NCBI RefSeq assembly: GCF_003325355.1
Contig: NZ_CP030850.1
Span: forward strand, 4,891,501 to 4,955,500
Direction of reading: 5' to 3'
DNA length: 64,000 nucleotides
Source: Runella rosea
GTDB lineage: Bacteria; Bacteroidota; Bacteroidia; Cytophagales; Spirosomataceae
Shown one piece after another: positions 40,061 through 48,073 of the stretch (positions are counted from its first letter, which is position 1; every line of letters begins with the position of its first letter). The translations under genes and the position numbers were made by a program. The notes below the pieces were generated by a model. It was not told the DNA's origin. It made no database searches and worked only from the letters and a program-made list of their open reading frames with translations.

Positions 40061-40618
40061 TTAAATTCCCCTCAGCCTTGCGACCTTTAAAAGTCCCATC
40101 ACGCTCAAAGAATCCGTAATTTCTGAACGCATGACCATTTCGATGGCTTCTTTTAGCGGAATTCGTGCCACATGAAGTTGCTCGGTGTCTTCGGGCTGTT
40201 GTTGGGCTTGGGTGAGTTGTTCGGCAATGTACAAAAAGCCTTCTTCATCACCGACCGAATTTGACAGGTGAACCCGTGCAATCTTTGTCCATTGGGCGGC
40301 AATCAGGCCTGTTTCTTCCAAGAGTTCGCGTTTGGCTCCTTCAATTGGGTCTTCGTCCATCGGGCCACCGCCTTCGGGAATTTCCCAAGAATATTCTTCC
40401 AATGGATAGCGGTACTGGCCTACCAAATACGTAAACCCCTCGTCGTCGATGGGAATAACGCCGATGGCTTTATTTTTATAATGCACCACACCGTAGATTC
40501 CTGGGCCTCCGCTCGGATTGAGCACTTCTTCGTGCCGTACTTGTATCCACTTATTGTCGTACACCACGCTGGAAGTCAGCGTTTTCCACGGGTTTTCTGT
40601 TTCAAAAGGAAGTGACAT
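40061..40618 (-). CDS. Nudix hydrolase (ADP-ribose pyrophosphatase type)
   Basis: 185 aa, ATG. The Nudix box occupies residues 83-105: GGGPMDEDPIEGAKRELLEE then TGL, containing the Mg-binding REXXEE. The N-terminal WKTLTSSVVYDNKWIQVRHE and VVHYKNKAIGVIPIDDEG fit the ADP-ribose/sugar-nucleotide pyrophosphatase (NudF-like) group that hydrolyses NDP-sugars to sugar-phosphate and NMP. Length is normal. It precedes the LysE gene by about 67 bases and is divergent from the CDF transporter gene. Confidence 0.9.
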   Translation of the reverse strand: MSLPFETENPWKTLTSSVVYDNKWIQVRHEEVLNPSGGPGIYGVVHYKNKAIGVIPIDDEGFTYLVGQYRYPLEEYSWEIPEGGGPMDEDPIEGAKRELLEETGLIAAQWTKIARVHLSNSVGDEEGFLYIAEQLTQAQQQPEDTEQLHVARIPLKEAIEMVMRSEITDSLSVMGLLKVARLRGI

Positions 40619-40712
40619 ATTGGGCTGTATTTCTGATAAAGTTTGTTGAATGAGAAAAACGACGTTTTCCTGTAATGGTTAGAATTAATGTAAGGTTCTG
40701 GGGGTAAACTCG

Positions 40713-40720
40713 TAACTTTG
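40713..40720 (+). promoter_or_regulatory. TAACTTTG -7 box of the CDF transporter gene
   Basis: TAACTTTG 25 bases before the GTG at 40745. It covers the TTG at 40718 that would otherwise be read as a start, which decides the start. A -33 element is not clear. Confidence 0.5.
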
Positions 40721-40744
40721 AGCCCAAATTACCCTAAAAAAGTC

Positions 40745-41740
40745 GTGCAAGTTAGCCAAAATTCTAAATTCCGTTGGATTATCGTCTCGCTTAGTTTGAG
40801 TATAATTCTGATGGCAATCAAGTTTACAGCCTATTATTTAACGCGTTCAAATGCCATCTTAAGTGATGCTTTGGAGTCGATTATCAACGTCATTGCGAGT
40901 AGCTTTGCCTTCTACAGTATTTACCTTTCTTCTCAGCCCAAAGACAAAGACCACCCTTATGGACACGGAAAGATTGAATATTTTTCGTCGGGTTTTGAAG
41001 GAGCGCTTATTATCATTGCAGGGGTTTGGATTGCTATTGAGGCCGTCCAGCACCTGTTGCATCCGCAACCTATTCAGCATCTGGATTGGGGACTTTGGTT
41101 GATTTTACTGACCGTTCTTCTCAACGGAGTTGTTGGATATTATCTCCAAAAAGTAGGTAAAAGTACTCGTTCAGAAGCGCTCATTGCCGATGGTAAACAC
41201 CTCATGACCGACAGCCTGAGCAGCGTCCTTATTTTGATTGGGTTAGGGCTCTTGATATTGACGGGTTTGCAGTGGATTGACAGCGCAGCATCGTTGGTGT
41301 TGTCGTTGGTGATATTTTACAATGGTTTTATGCTCATTCGGGGTTCGGCGGCGGCTCTAATGGATCAAACCGACCCTGAGTTGATGGAAAGCATTGTTAA
41401 TATCCTCAAAAATCACAAGCGCGACTACTGGATTGATGTTCATAACATGCGTATTCAAAAATACGGCTCTGACCTGCACATTGATTGTCATTTGACCTTG
41501 CCATATTATTGGGATTTGCGTCAGGTACACGAGGCGGTACATGAATTTGAAGAAGCACTGGAAAAAGACGCGGGAGGGTACGTAGAATTTTTTATTCACG
41601 TTGACCCCTGTTTGCCAGAATGTTGTAAATATTGCCGCTTAGCAGATTGCCCCGTTCGGGCTAAGGCTTTCAAGAGAGACATTGATTGGAGCATTCATAA
41701 CTTATCCAAAAACCAGAAACACTTTGTGGAGCCAGATTAA
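40745..41740 (+). CDS. Cation diffusion facilitator with cysteine-rich cytosolic tail
   Basis: 331 aa from GTG at 40745 (the TTG at 40718 lies in the promoter box). Six spans; the CDF signature is visible in SDALESIINVIASSFAFY (span 2 site with Asp/Glu), KDHPYGHGKIEYFSSGFEGA and ADGKHLMTDSLSSVLILIG (span 5 HxxxD site). The cytosolic ferredoxin-fold domain begins near 215 (ALMDQTDPEL). It is followed by an unusual tail, PCLPECCKYCRLADCPVRAK, with five cysteines. The family exports Zn, Fe, Mn or Co. The tail probably binds metal and senses it. Confidence 0.9.
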   Translation: MQVSQNSKFRWIIVSLSLSIILMAIKFTAYYLTRSNAILSDALESIINVIASSFAFYSIYLSSQPKDKDHPYGHGKIEYFSSGFEGALIIIAGVWIAIEAVQHLLHPQPIQHLDWGLWLILLTVLLNGVVGYYLQKVGKSTRSEALIADGKHLMTDSLSSVLILIGLGLLILTGLQWIDSAASLVLSLVIFYNGFMLIRGSAAALMDQTDPELMESIVNILKNHKRDYWIDVHNMRIQKYGSDLHIDCHLTLPYYWDLRQVHEAVHEFEEALEKDAGGYVEFFIHVDPCLPECCKYCRLADCPVRAKAFKRDIDWSIHNLSKNQKHFVEPD

Positions 41741-41868
41741 GGCTTTCAAAAGTTTTTTAAATTTTTAAATAAGTTTGAAAGGTATATATTGTGCTGATAA
41801 TTAAAGTGTTATGGTATAATATTTGAATTGCCTTAAAATTTAACATAGCGTTTTGGAATCCGATTTCT

Positions 41869-41876
41869 TAACTTTG
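41869..41876 (+). promoter_or_regulatory. TAACTTTG -7 box of the purF-like gene
   Basis: TAACTTTG sits 34 bases before the ATG at 41911 in a strongly A/T-rich 170-base gap; it is also part of the loose palindrome TTAAC-tttgt-GTTAA. No convincing -33. Confidence 0.5.
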
Positions 41877-41910
41877 TGTTAACAAATCGTCACACACTTC
41901 ACACTCCCTG

Positions 41911-43818
41911 ATGAGCGACGTCATAAAACACGAATGCGGTATTGCCCTCATTCGACTCCGAAAGCCGTTTCAATATTATATTGATAAATACGGCACACCC
42001 CTCTACGCGGTTTATAAGCTTCATACATTGATGGAAAAACAGGTAAACCGAGGCCAAGACGGTGCCGGTGTAGCCAACATCAAACTCGAAGTTTCGCCAG
42101 GTAGCCGCTATATCAGCCGCTACCGTTCGGTAGACCCTCAACCCGTAGCTGAGATTTTTAAGAAGGTCCAGAAGAAATTCAAAAAAGCCTTTAAAGAACT
42201 CAAAGGGGACCAAAAAGACCTCCGTTACGACGCAAGTTGGTTGCAAGAAAACGTAGCATTTACGGGCGAAGTCTGGCTTGGCCACCTGCGCTACGGTACT
42301 CACGGCGCCAACGAAATCGAAAACTGTCACCCGATGCTGCGCCAAAATAACTGGCGAAGCAGAAACCTAGTGGTAGCTGGAAACTTCAACATGACCAACG
42401 TAGACTCGCTTTTTGATAAGCTCGTTTCGTTGGGACAGCACCCAAAAGACCGCGTGGATACCGTCACGGTCATGGAAAAAATCGGTCACTTTTTGGATGA
42501 AGAAAACCAGCGCGTTTTTGACCGATTCAAGGGTATTTACGAAAACCCTGATCTTTCTGATGTCATTGAGGACAACATGGACATGGTGCGCGTATTGCAC
42601 CGTTCGTGCCGTGATTTTGACGGCGGTTTTGCCATGTGCGGCATGACTGGCTCGGGGCAAGCCTTCGTAGTGCGCGACCCCTCCGGAATTCGTCCAGCGT
42701 ATTATTATGCCGATGATGAAGTGGTGGTGGTAGCTTCTGAAAAACCCGCCATCAAGGCCGCTTTTGATGCCAATTACGCAGATATTAAGGAGATTACGCC
42801 AGGTCATGCGTTGATTATTGATAAATATGGTGAGTACGACCAACACCAGATTCTGAAGCCGCTTGAGAAACGTTCGTGTAGTTTTGAGCGGATTTATTTT
42901 TCTCGGGCTTCCGATCCCGATATTTACCACGAGCGCAAGCAATTGGGTAAATTGTTGATTCCGCAGATTCTGGAAGAAATAGATTACGATCTCGAAAATA
43001 CCGTTTTCTCTTACATCCCCAATACCGCCGAAACGGCGTTTTTTGGATTGGTGGAAGGACTCGAAGAATATTTAGCCAAACAGCGTAAAAAAGCAATTCT
43101 AGACGGAAATCTTTCGTCCGAAGAGCTGGATAAAGTGCTGTCGTTCCGCCCCCGAATCGAAAAGCTCGTTTCTAAGGATGTCAAGCAGCGTACCTTTATC
43201 ACGAGCGATGCCGCCCGTGACGAAATGGTGTCGCACGTGTACGACATGACCTACGAGGTAGTCAAAAAAGGCGTGGATACGATTGTGGTGGTGGATGATT
43301 CGATTGTACGCGGTACTACGTTAGAGAAGAGCATTTTGCGGTTGTTGGACCGCCTCGGCCCCAAGAAAATCGTGATTGTATCGTCGGCTCCGCAGATACG
43401 CTATCCTGACTGTTACGGCATTGATATGTCGAAAGTAAAAGACTTCGTTGCTTTCCGGGCCACGTTGCAACTCCTGAAAGAGCGCGGTTTGGATAACCTG
43501 CGTGACGAAGTATACGCCCAGTGCGTTGCCTCGCTCGAAACCGACAATGCGTATGAGCAAAACTACGTGAAAGCCTTGTTTGAGCCATTTACGCCCGAAG
43601 AAGTTTCGCGTAAAGTAGCCGATATTGTACGTCCTAAAGACTTAAAAGCTGAATTATCTATTATTTTCCAAACGGTAGAAAATCTCCACGAAGCCTGCCC
43701 CAATCACAGCGGGGACTGGTATTTTACTGGAAATTACCCTACGCCAGGCGGTAACCGTGTGGTGAACAAAGCCTACGTGAACTTCTACGAAGGTCGCGGA
43801 GTAGTGAGAGCCTATTAA
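41911..43818 (+). CDS. purF: Long amidophosphoribosyltransferase-like protein (PurF family)
   Basis: 635 aa, ATG. The N-terminal glutamine amidotransferase domain has the nucleophile Cys9 in HECGIAL, NRGQDGAG (about 48-55), WLGHLRYGTHG and GNFNMTN. The phosphoribosyltransferase domain has the PRPP loop VVVDDSIVRGTT at about residue 458-469. Canonical PurF is about 470-510 aa; here there are extra segments between and after the domains. The first eight residues would have to be removed to expose Cys9, as in B. subtilis PurF. This long version is known in Bacteroidota, often beside a normal-length one elsewhere. It would make phosphoribosylamine, the first step of purine synthesis. A terminator follows. 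Confidence 0.88.
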   Translation: MSDVIKHECGIALIRLRKPFQYYIDKYGTPLYAVYKLHTLMEKQVNRGQDGAGVANIKLEVSPGSRYISRYRSVDPQPVAEIFKKVQKKFKKAFKELKGDQKDLRYDASWLQENVAFTGEVWLGHLRYGTHGANEIENCHPMLRQNNWRSRNLVVAGNFNMTNVDSLFDKLVSLGQHPKDRVDTVTVMEKIGHFLDEENQRVFDRFKGIYENPDLSDVIEDNMDMVRVLHRSCRDFDGGFAMCGMTGSGQAFVVRDPSGIRPAYYYADDEVVVVASEKPAIKAAFDANYADIKEITPGHALIIDKYGEYDQHQILKPLEKRSCSFERIYFSRASDPDIYHERKQLGKLLIPQILEEIDYDLENTVFSYIPNTAETAFFGLVEGLEEYLAKQRKKAILDGNLSSEELDKVLSFRPRIEKLVSKDVKQRTFITSDAARDEMVSHVYDMTYEVVKKGVDTIVVVDDSIVRGTTLEKSILRLLDRLGPKKIVIVSSAPQIRYPDCYGIDMSKVKDFVAFRATLQLLKERGLDNLRDEVYAQCVASLETDNAYEQNYVKALFEPFTPEEVSRKVADIVRPKDLKAELSIIFQTVENLHEACPNHSGDWYFTGNYPTPGGNRVVNKAYVNFYEGRGVVRAY

Positions 43819-43849
43819 GCGTTAATTATTCGCAATTATCCATAATTAT

Positions 43850-43887
43850 AAACCCCTGTCAGCAAGTATGTTGATAGGGGTTTTTGT
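43850..43887 (+). terminator. Terminator of the purF-like gene
   Basis: AAACCCCTGTCA pairs (one G-T) with TTGATAGGGGTTT around a 9-base loop, followed by TTG and an A/T run. It lies 31 bases after the stop. Confidence 0.8.
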
Positions 43888-44013
43888 ATGTGTTTCACTA
43901 AAAAAAATACTTGTTTATTTTACATTTTTACAGTTTGTGATTTTTAGGTTTCTTAATGAGATTTAAGCCTTTTCTTTCTTATATGGAGGCTAATTGTTTT
44001 AAAAACTCTCTCC

Positions 44014-44937
44014 ATGAAATCCTTCTCTCGTCGTCGTTTTCTCCAATCTTCGAGCTTGCTGGCTGGCGCGGCGTTATTGCCGCAATTTCGGCCAGCTCAA
44101 CGGCCGCTGCGTTTGGGCGGACCCATTTTTCTGCAAAGCGATGACCCCGTAGAATTGGCAAAAGAGCATCGACGATTGGGATACAGCGCGGCTTATGTGC
44201 CGAAGGTGGAACTGAAAGATACTCAACGCATTGCGGTGCTTCGCAAAGCCTTTGCGGAGCAGAACGTCATTATAGCCGAAGTGGGAGCGTGGGTAAATAT
44301 GCTGGACGCTGATGCCGAAAAAAGGAAGAAAAACATGGCTTACGTGACCGAGCGGCTGGCGTTGGCGGAGGAAATCGGTGCGCTGACGTGTATAGACATT
44401 GCAGGGTCGTACAATCCTAAACACTGGGACGGGCCAGATGCAAGAAATTTGACCAAAGAATATTTTGATGCCACGGTTGAAAACTGCCGAAAAGTGATTG
44501 ATGCCGTCAAACCTAAAACGGCCAAATTTGCCCTCGAAATGATGGGTTGGAGTCTGCCCAATGATGCCGATTCTTGCCTTAAATTTATCAAAGCGATGGA
44601 CCGACCAGCGTTTGCGGCCCACGTCGACATTGCCAATATCATCAACTCGCCCGAGCGTTTTTACCAAAATACGGCCTTAATTAACGATACATTTAAGAAA
44701 CTGGGCAAGTGGATTGTGTCATGCCACGCCAAAGATGTGGTAGGAAAAGATGTGCATTTTGCTGAAACCATGCCTGGACGCGGCGGCATGGACTACGCCA
44801 CTTATCTGCGAAATGTAACGGCGCTACCCCGTGAAGTGCCGTTGATGTTGGAGCATTTGCGTACTCCCGAAGAATACGACGAAGCACGCCTATATGTCAT
44901 GAAAGTGGCAAAAGATACGGGGATTCCGTTGGCGTAA
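44014..44937 (+). CDS. Tat-exported TIM-barrel sugar isomerase/epimerase-like protein
   Basis: 307 aa, ATG. A twin-arginine signal SRRRFLQSSSLLAGAALLP occupies residues 4-22, so the folded protein is exported to the periplasm. The rest is an AP-endonuclease-2-type xylose isomerase-like barrel: strand and metal segments LTCIDIAGSYNPKHW, FALEMMGWSLPNDAD (Glu ligand), FAAHVDIANIIN (His/Asp ligands), VSCHAKDVVGKDV (His) and VPLMLEHLRTPEEYD (Glu). All the divalent-metal ligands seem present. Function is probably sugar isomerisation or oxidoreduction, as in the many exported paralogs of Cytophagales. It stands alone between two terminators. Confidence 0.87.
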   Translation: MKSFSRRRFLQSSSLLAGAALLPQFRPAQRPLRLGGPIFLQSDDPVELAKEHRRLGYSAAYVPKVELKDTQRIAVLRKAFAEQNVIIAEVGAWVNMLDADAEKRKKNMAYVTERLALAEEIGALTCIDIAGSYNPKHWDGPDARNLTKEYFDATVENCRKVIDAVKPKTAKFALEMMGWSLPNDADSCLKFIKAMDRPAFAAHVDIANIINSPERFYQNTALINDTFKKLGKWIVSCHAKDVVGKDVHFAETMPGRGGMDYATYLRNVTALPREVPLMLEHLRTPEEYDEARLYVMKVAKDTGIPLA

Positions 44938-44962
44938 AGTACTTCTTTGAGGTTAGAACTTC

Positions 44963-44994
44963 AGGCGTCAGACGGGAAAAACCGTCTGACGCCT
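44963..44994 (+). terminator. Terminator after the TIM-barrel gene
   Basis: AGGCGTCAGACGG and CCGTCTGACGCCT, a 13-bp perfect stem around GAAAAA, followed by TCGCTTTTTC. Confidence 0.85.
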
Positions 44995-45107
44995 TCGCTT
45001 TTTCACCCCATTTTTCGTGGATTTCGTCACAGATTTCACTTCTGGGCAGCTACGCACTATACTTTTGAATTGTCTAACCTAAAACAGCCATTTTAATCAT
45101 TACTTCT

Positions 45108-46676
45108 ATGACACTTCAACGCTTCCGTCAAATCGAATTTTGGGTGATTACTGCCCTTGCTGCTTTGTTTCTGCTAATCACGCTCGCCACTGATTACCAG
45201 AACTTTTCGCGCGTGTGGTTTCAACTTGACGCGCTCGAACAAAACCGTATTTATTTTCGATATAATTGGGCAACCAATGGGCTGTGGCCTATTCTGAGTA
45301 TTTTCCTGACCCTGTATGGCAGTTGGTACGTGCTAAACCACGTCATTATTCCCCGGTATTGGCCCAATCAGCTCAATTTTTTTGCGATGGGGTTGGTGCT
45401 GATTGGTATTGTTGTGTTGACGGGTGCTTGGAGTTATTTGTATAGTTGGAAGGAACTTGATTTCAGACACGACATCAATTACAACATTATTGGAGCGAAA
45501 GTTTTGTCGTCGTTCCGACTTAGGAGCTTAGCTTTACTTAGTGGTGGTCTGTTTTTGGCTTTGGTATTGTACAGCCTTCTGTCTCAGGCGTACCAATGGG
45601 CGCTACAACAAACGGAAACTAACGTAAATCACAAAGTCATTAAAGATGGCAGTAGCTTGGCATTATTTGGATTTGTGCTGTGGATTGCTTTTCAAACAAC
45701 GCCCGGTAATTTTTTCTTTATCCCTGCGCTGATTTGGGTACAGGGCGCGTTTCTTCACGCTTATTTGTATCATCACAACTTGCTGAGATGGAAGACGTTT
45801 ATGTTTCGTCGAAGTAATGAAAACCGCCAAGCTTTTCTCACTTTGTTAGCCGTTTTGGCCGTTAGTTTTGGCAGCAGTATCGTTTTGGTTTTGTTGTATG
45901 ACTCATTTAGAAATTACTTGTATGGCTACAATGCAGATGAAATTTTCGCTTTTTGGCTAGTGTCTTGGCTGGGGGCTATTGCCGTTACGCTGATTCGTCA
46001 GTTTATGGTGAAACCGCTGGAAACCAATCTCAATCGTAACCAAGCTGAGCTTTCGGCCCTTCGCGCTCAAATCAACCCGCATTTTTTGTTCAATGCCATG
46101 AACACACTTTATGCCACGGCCATTGAAGAAAATGCCGAAAAAACCTCCCACGGGATTCAGCAGCTGTCGGACATGATGCGTTTTATGATGCACGAAAACA
46201 ACCAAGAGCAGATTGATGTGCAACAGGAAGTAGCTTATTTGCGAAACTATATTGATTTGCAGCGACTTAGGTTGTCGGAGTCCGATAAAATAGAACTGAA
46301 AGTTGACTTAGATGATGCCCTTTGTTTGCGGAGTATTGCGCCGATGTTGCTGATTCCTTTTGTTGAAAATGCCTTCAAACACGGCATCAGCTTGCGTAAT
46401 CAATCATGGATTTATATTAAATTGTATTGTCAACAGGAACAAATTTACTTTTCGGTTTTTAACAGCATTCACCCGCGCCACGAAGAAGACCCCGAGAAAT
46501 ACTCGTCGGGAATTGGGCTGGTCAATGTGCAGAAACGCTTGGAATTGTTGTATCCTAAAACGCACGACCTCAGGATTCATCGTACAGAAAAGGAGTTTTC
46601 GGTGCGGTTGGTGATTGATTTTGCTAAAAAAGGTAAAAAGCTAAACTCCATATTGGCCACTTATGACCAACTCTAA
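45108..46676 (+). CDS. LytS-type sensor histidine kinase
   Basis: 522 aa, ATG. About six to seven spans in the N-terminal 300 residues form the membrane sensor. The kinase part has the His_kinase motif AELSALRAQINPHFLFNAMN with phospho-acceptor His at about 324, followed by VEVAYLRNYIDLQRLRL-like QQEVAYLRNYIDLQRLRLSE, and an HATPase domain with LLIPFVENAFKHGI (N box) and GIGLVNVQKRLELLY (G box). It autophosphorylates and passes the phosphate to the LytTR regulator encoded 43 bases downstream. Bacteroidota use many such pairs; the signal is unknown. Confidence 0.93.
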   Translation: MTLQRFRQIEFWVITALAALFLLITLATDYQNFSRVWFQLDALEQNRIYFRYNWATNGLWPILSIFLTLYGSWYVLNHVIIPRYWPNQLNFFAMGLVLIGIVVLTGAWSYLYSWKELDFRHDINYNIIGAKVLSSFRLRSLALLSGGLFLALVLYSLLSQAYQWALQQTETNVNHKVIKDGSSLALFGFVLWIAFQTTPGNFFFIPALIWVQGAFLHAYLYHHNLLRWKTFMFRRSNENRQAFLTLLAVLAVSFGSSIVLVLLYDSFRNYLYGYNADEIFAFWLVSWLGAIAVTLIRQFMVKPLETNLNRNQAELSALRAQINPHFLFNAMNTLYATAIEENAEKTSHGIQQLSDMMRFMMHENNQEQIDVQQEVAYLRNYIDLQRLRLSESDKIELKVDLDDALCLRSIAPMLLIPFVENAFKHGISLRNQSWIYIKLYCQQEQIYFSVFNSIHPRHEEDPEKYSSGIGLVNVQKRLELLYPKTHDLRIHRTEKEFSVRLVIDFAKKGKKLNSILATYDQL

Positions 46677-46719
46677 TCATCTACTGTTTACTTTTACATT
46701 TCATAAATCAATCTGACGG

Positions 46720-47466
46720 ATGATTGCCATTGCCATCGACGACGAGCCCAAAGCGCTGGATATTGTACGGAATTTTGCGGATAAAGTCCCTTTTTTGTCC
46801 TTGAAAGCTACCTTTCAGGATGCTTTTGAGGCCTTGGATTTTCTTCAGCGCGAGCACGTTGATCTGATTTTTTTGGACATCAAAATGCCCGATATTTCTG
46901 GACTTGAATTTTTGAGGGTACTTTCCAATCCGCCTTTGGTGATTTTTACCACCGCCTACGCCGAGCACGCCGTGCAGAGTTATGACTTCGACGCCATTGA
47001 TTATCTGCTCAAACCCTTCGCCATCAGTCGTTTTCTGAAGGCCTGTACCAAAGCCCATGACGTGCTGAAAGTGAGAGAGTTGGCCGTTATGGAAGAAAAC
47101 AAACGACAGGCGGCGGGGAGTGTCTTGGTCGATAATATTTCAGACAAGCCAATGTCTGCCATGCCAGAAAGTATTTTTGTTAAAAATGGCTATGAGCAGG
47201 TTAGGGTGTTGCTTGACGATATTTTGTATTTGGAAGCGGGTGGCAATTATGTGGTTTTTATCACCAAACATCAAAAAATCGCATCTCGGATGACCATGAA
47301 TGAGGCCGAATCATTGCTTCCGTCCGACCACTTTGTGCGTATTCATCGCTCTTATATTGTGGCTAAAGATAAAATAGAGCGGTTTGACCGGTATGAGGTG
47401 TATATTAGTGGTCAAGTGATACCGATTGGTGCCAATTACAGTCATCAGCAATTGATGGGTAAATAA
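46720..47466 (+). CDS. LytTR-family response regulator
   Basis: 248 aa, ATG. Receiver domain 2-120: acidic AIDDEPKALDIV, phospho-acceptor Asp53 in LIFLDIKMPD, Thr in IFTTAYAEHAV and Lys in YLLKPFAISRFL. A LytTR DNA-binding domain occupies about 150-245 (IFVKNGYEQVRVLLDDILYL, SRMTMNEAESLLPSDHFVRI, HRSYIV), which binds tandem short direct repeats. It pairs with the LytS kinase just upstream. Possible targets nearby are the DUF1761 gene and the MFS transporters, but I found no repeat to support this. Confidence 0.95.
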   Translation: MIAIAIDDEPKALDIVRNFADKVPFLSLKATFQDAFEALDFLQREHVDLIFLDIKMPDISGLEFLRVLSNPPLVIFTTAYAEHAVQSYDFDAIDYLLKPFAISRFLKACTKAHDVLKVRELAVMEENKRQAAGSVLVDNISDKPMSAMPESIFVKNGYEQVRVLLDDILYLEAGGNYVVFITKHQKIASRMTMNEAESLLPSDHFVRIHRSYIVAKDKIERFDRYEVYISGQVIPIGANYSHQQLMGK

Positions 47467-47560
47467 TTGATAATGAGTGAGAAATAAAGGAAAGGAGGGT
47501 TTCCTGAAAATGTGTATATTTCAGCTTTATTTTACAATACCTTCAAACCTTCCTACTTCA

Positions 47561-47977
47561 ATGAAAACCTTAAGAATCAATTACATGGCGGTCTTTATGT
47601 CCGCAATCGCCACCTTTGTTTTAGGGGCCATCTGGTACATCACCTTCCAACCTCAATGGCTTGCCTTGACCGGCCTGACCGAAGATAAAATACAGGCCGG
47701 CGGTGGAGGAAGTATAGGGTATGCGGTTAGTTTTATTACGTACCTTCTCGGGGCTTATGCGATGGCGCTTTTGTTTAAATCAATGAATATCAGTACCGCC
47801 CAAACGGGTGCCCTGACGGGCGCATTGATTGGAGCGCTGATTGTGGGAGGAAATATTTTTACCAACAATGCTTACGAAATGAAGCCCGTCGAATTGTCTA
47901 TCCTCAATGCTGGGTTTAGTGCAGTAAGCGGTGCAGCGATGGGGGCTATCTTGGGCGGATGGCGAAAATATACATAG
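47561..47977 (+). CDS. DUF1761 family small membrane protein
   Basis: 138 aa from the ATG at 47561; the frame is open upstream to 47477 but that part is hydrophilic leader. Four predicted spans: YMAVFMSAIATFVLGAIWYI (about 8-27), GYAVSFITYLLGAYAMALLF (about 50-70), TGALTGALIGALIVGGNIF and SILNAGFSAVSGAAMGAILG. The pattern and the GAIWYxxF motif fit DUF1761, a family of inner-membrane proteins without a known role. It follows the LytTR gene by 94 bases and ends in a hairpin terminator. Confidence 0.8.
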   Translation: MKTLRINYMAVFMSAIATFVLGAIWYITFQPQWLALTGLTEDKIQAGGGGSIGYAVSFITYLLGAYAMALLFKSMNISTAQTGALTGALIGALIVGGNIFTNNAYEMKPVELSILNAGFSAVSGAAMGAILGGWRKYT

Positions 47978-47996
47978 GAATATTCAAAAGAATCGC

Positions 47997-48036
47997 AAAA
48001 AGCGTCAGTTGGTATCAGACCAGCCGACGCTTTTTT
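47997..48036 (+). terminator. Branched terminator after the DUF1761 gene
   Basis: AAAAAGCGTC (47997-48006) pairs with GACGCTTTTT (48026-48035); an inner TGGT/ACCA stem extends it. The T run makes a classic terminator 38 bases before the first MFS gene. Confidence 0.8.
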
Positions 48037-48073
48037 AGTATTATTGCAGAAAATACAAAACCCTCCTTAACCA

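Noticed and set aside
40718..40744. TTG start for the CDF transporter
   Set aside because: The TTG is the last part of a TAACTTTG promoter box; translation from there would need RNA upstream of the likely transcription start.
43316..43588. Minus-strand ORF inside the purF-like gene
   Set aside because: It is an antisense shadow in a strongly conserved phosphoribosyltransferase region, with no motif.
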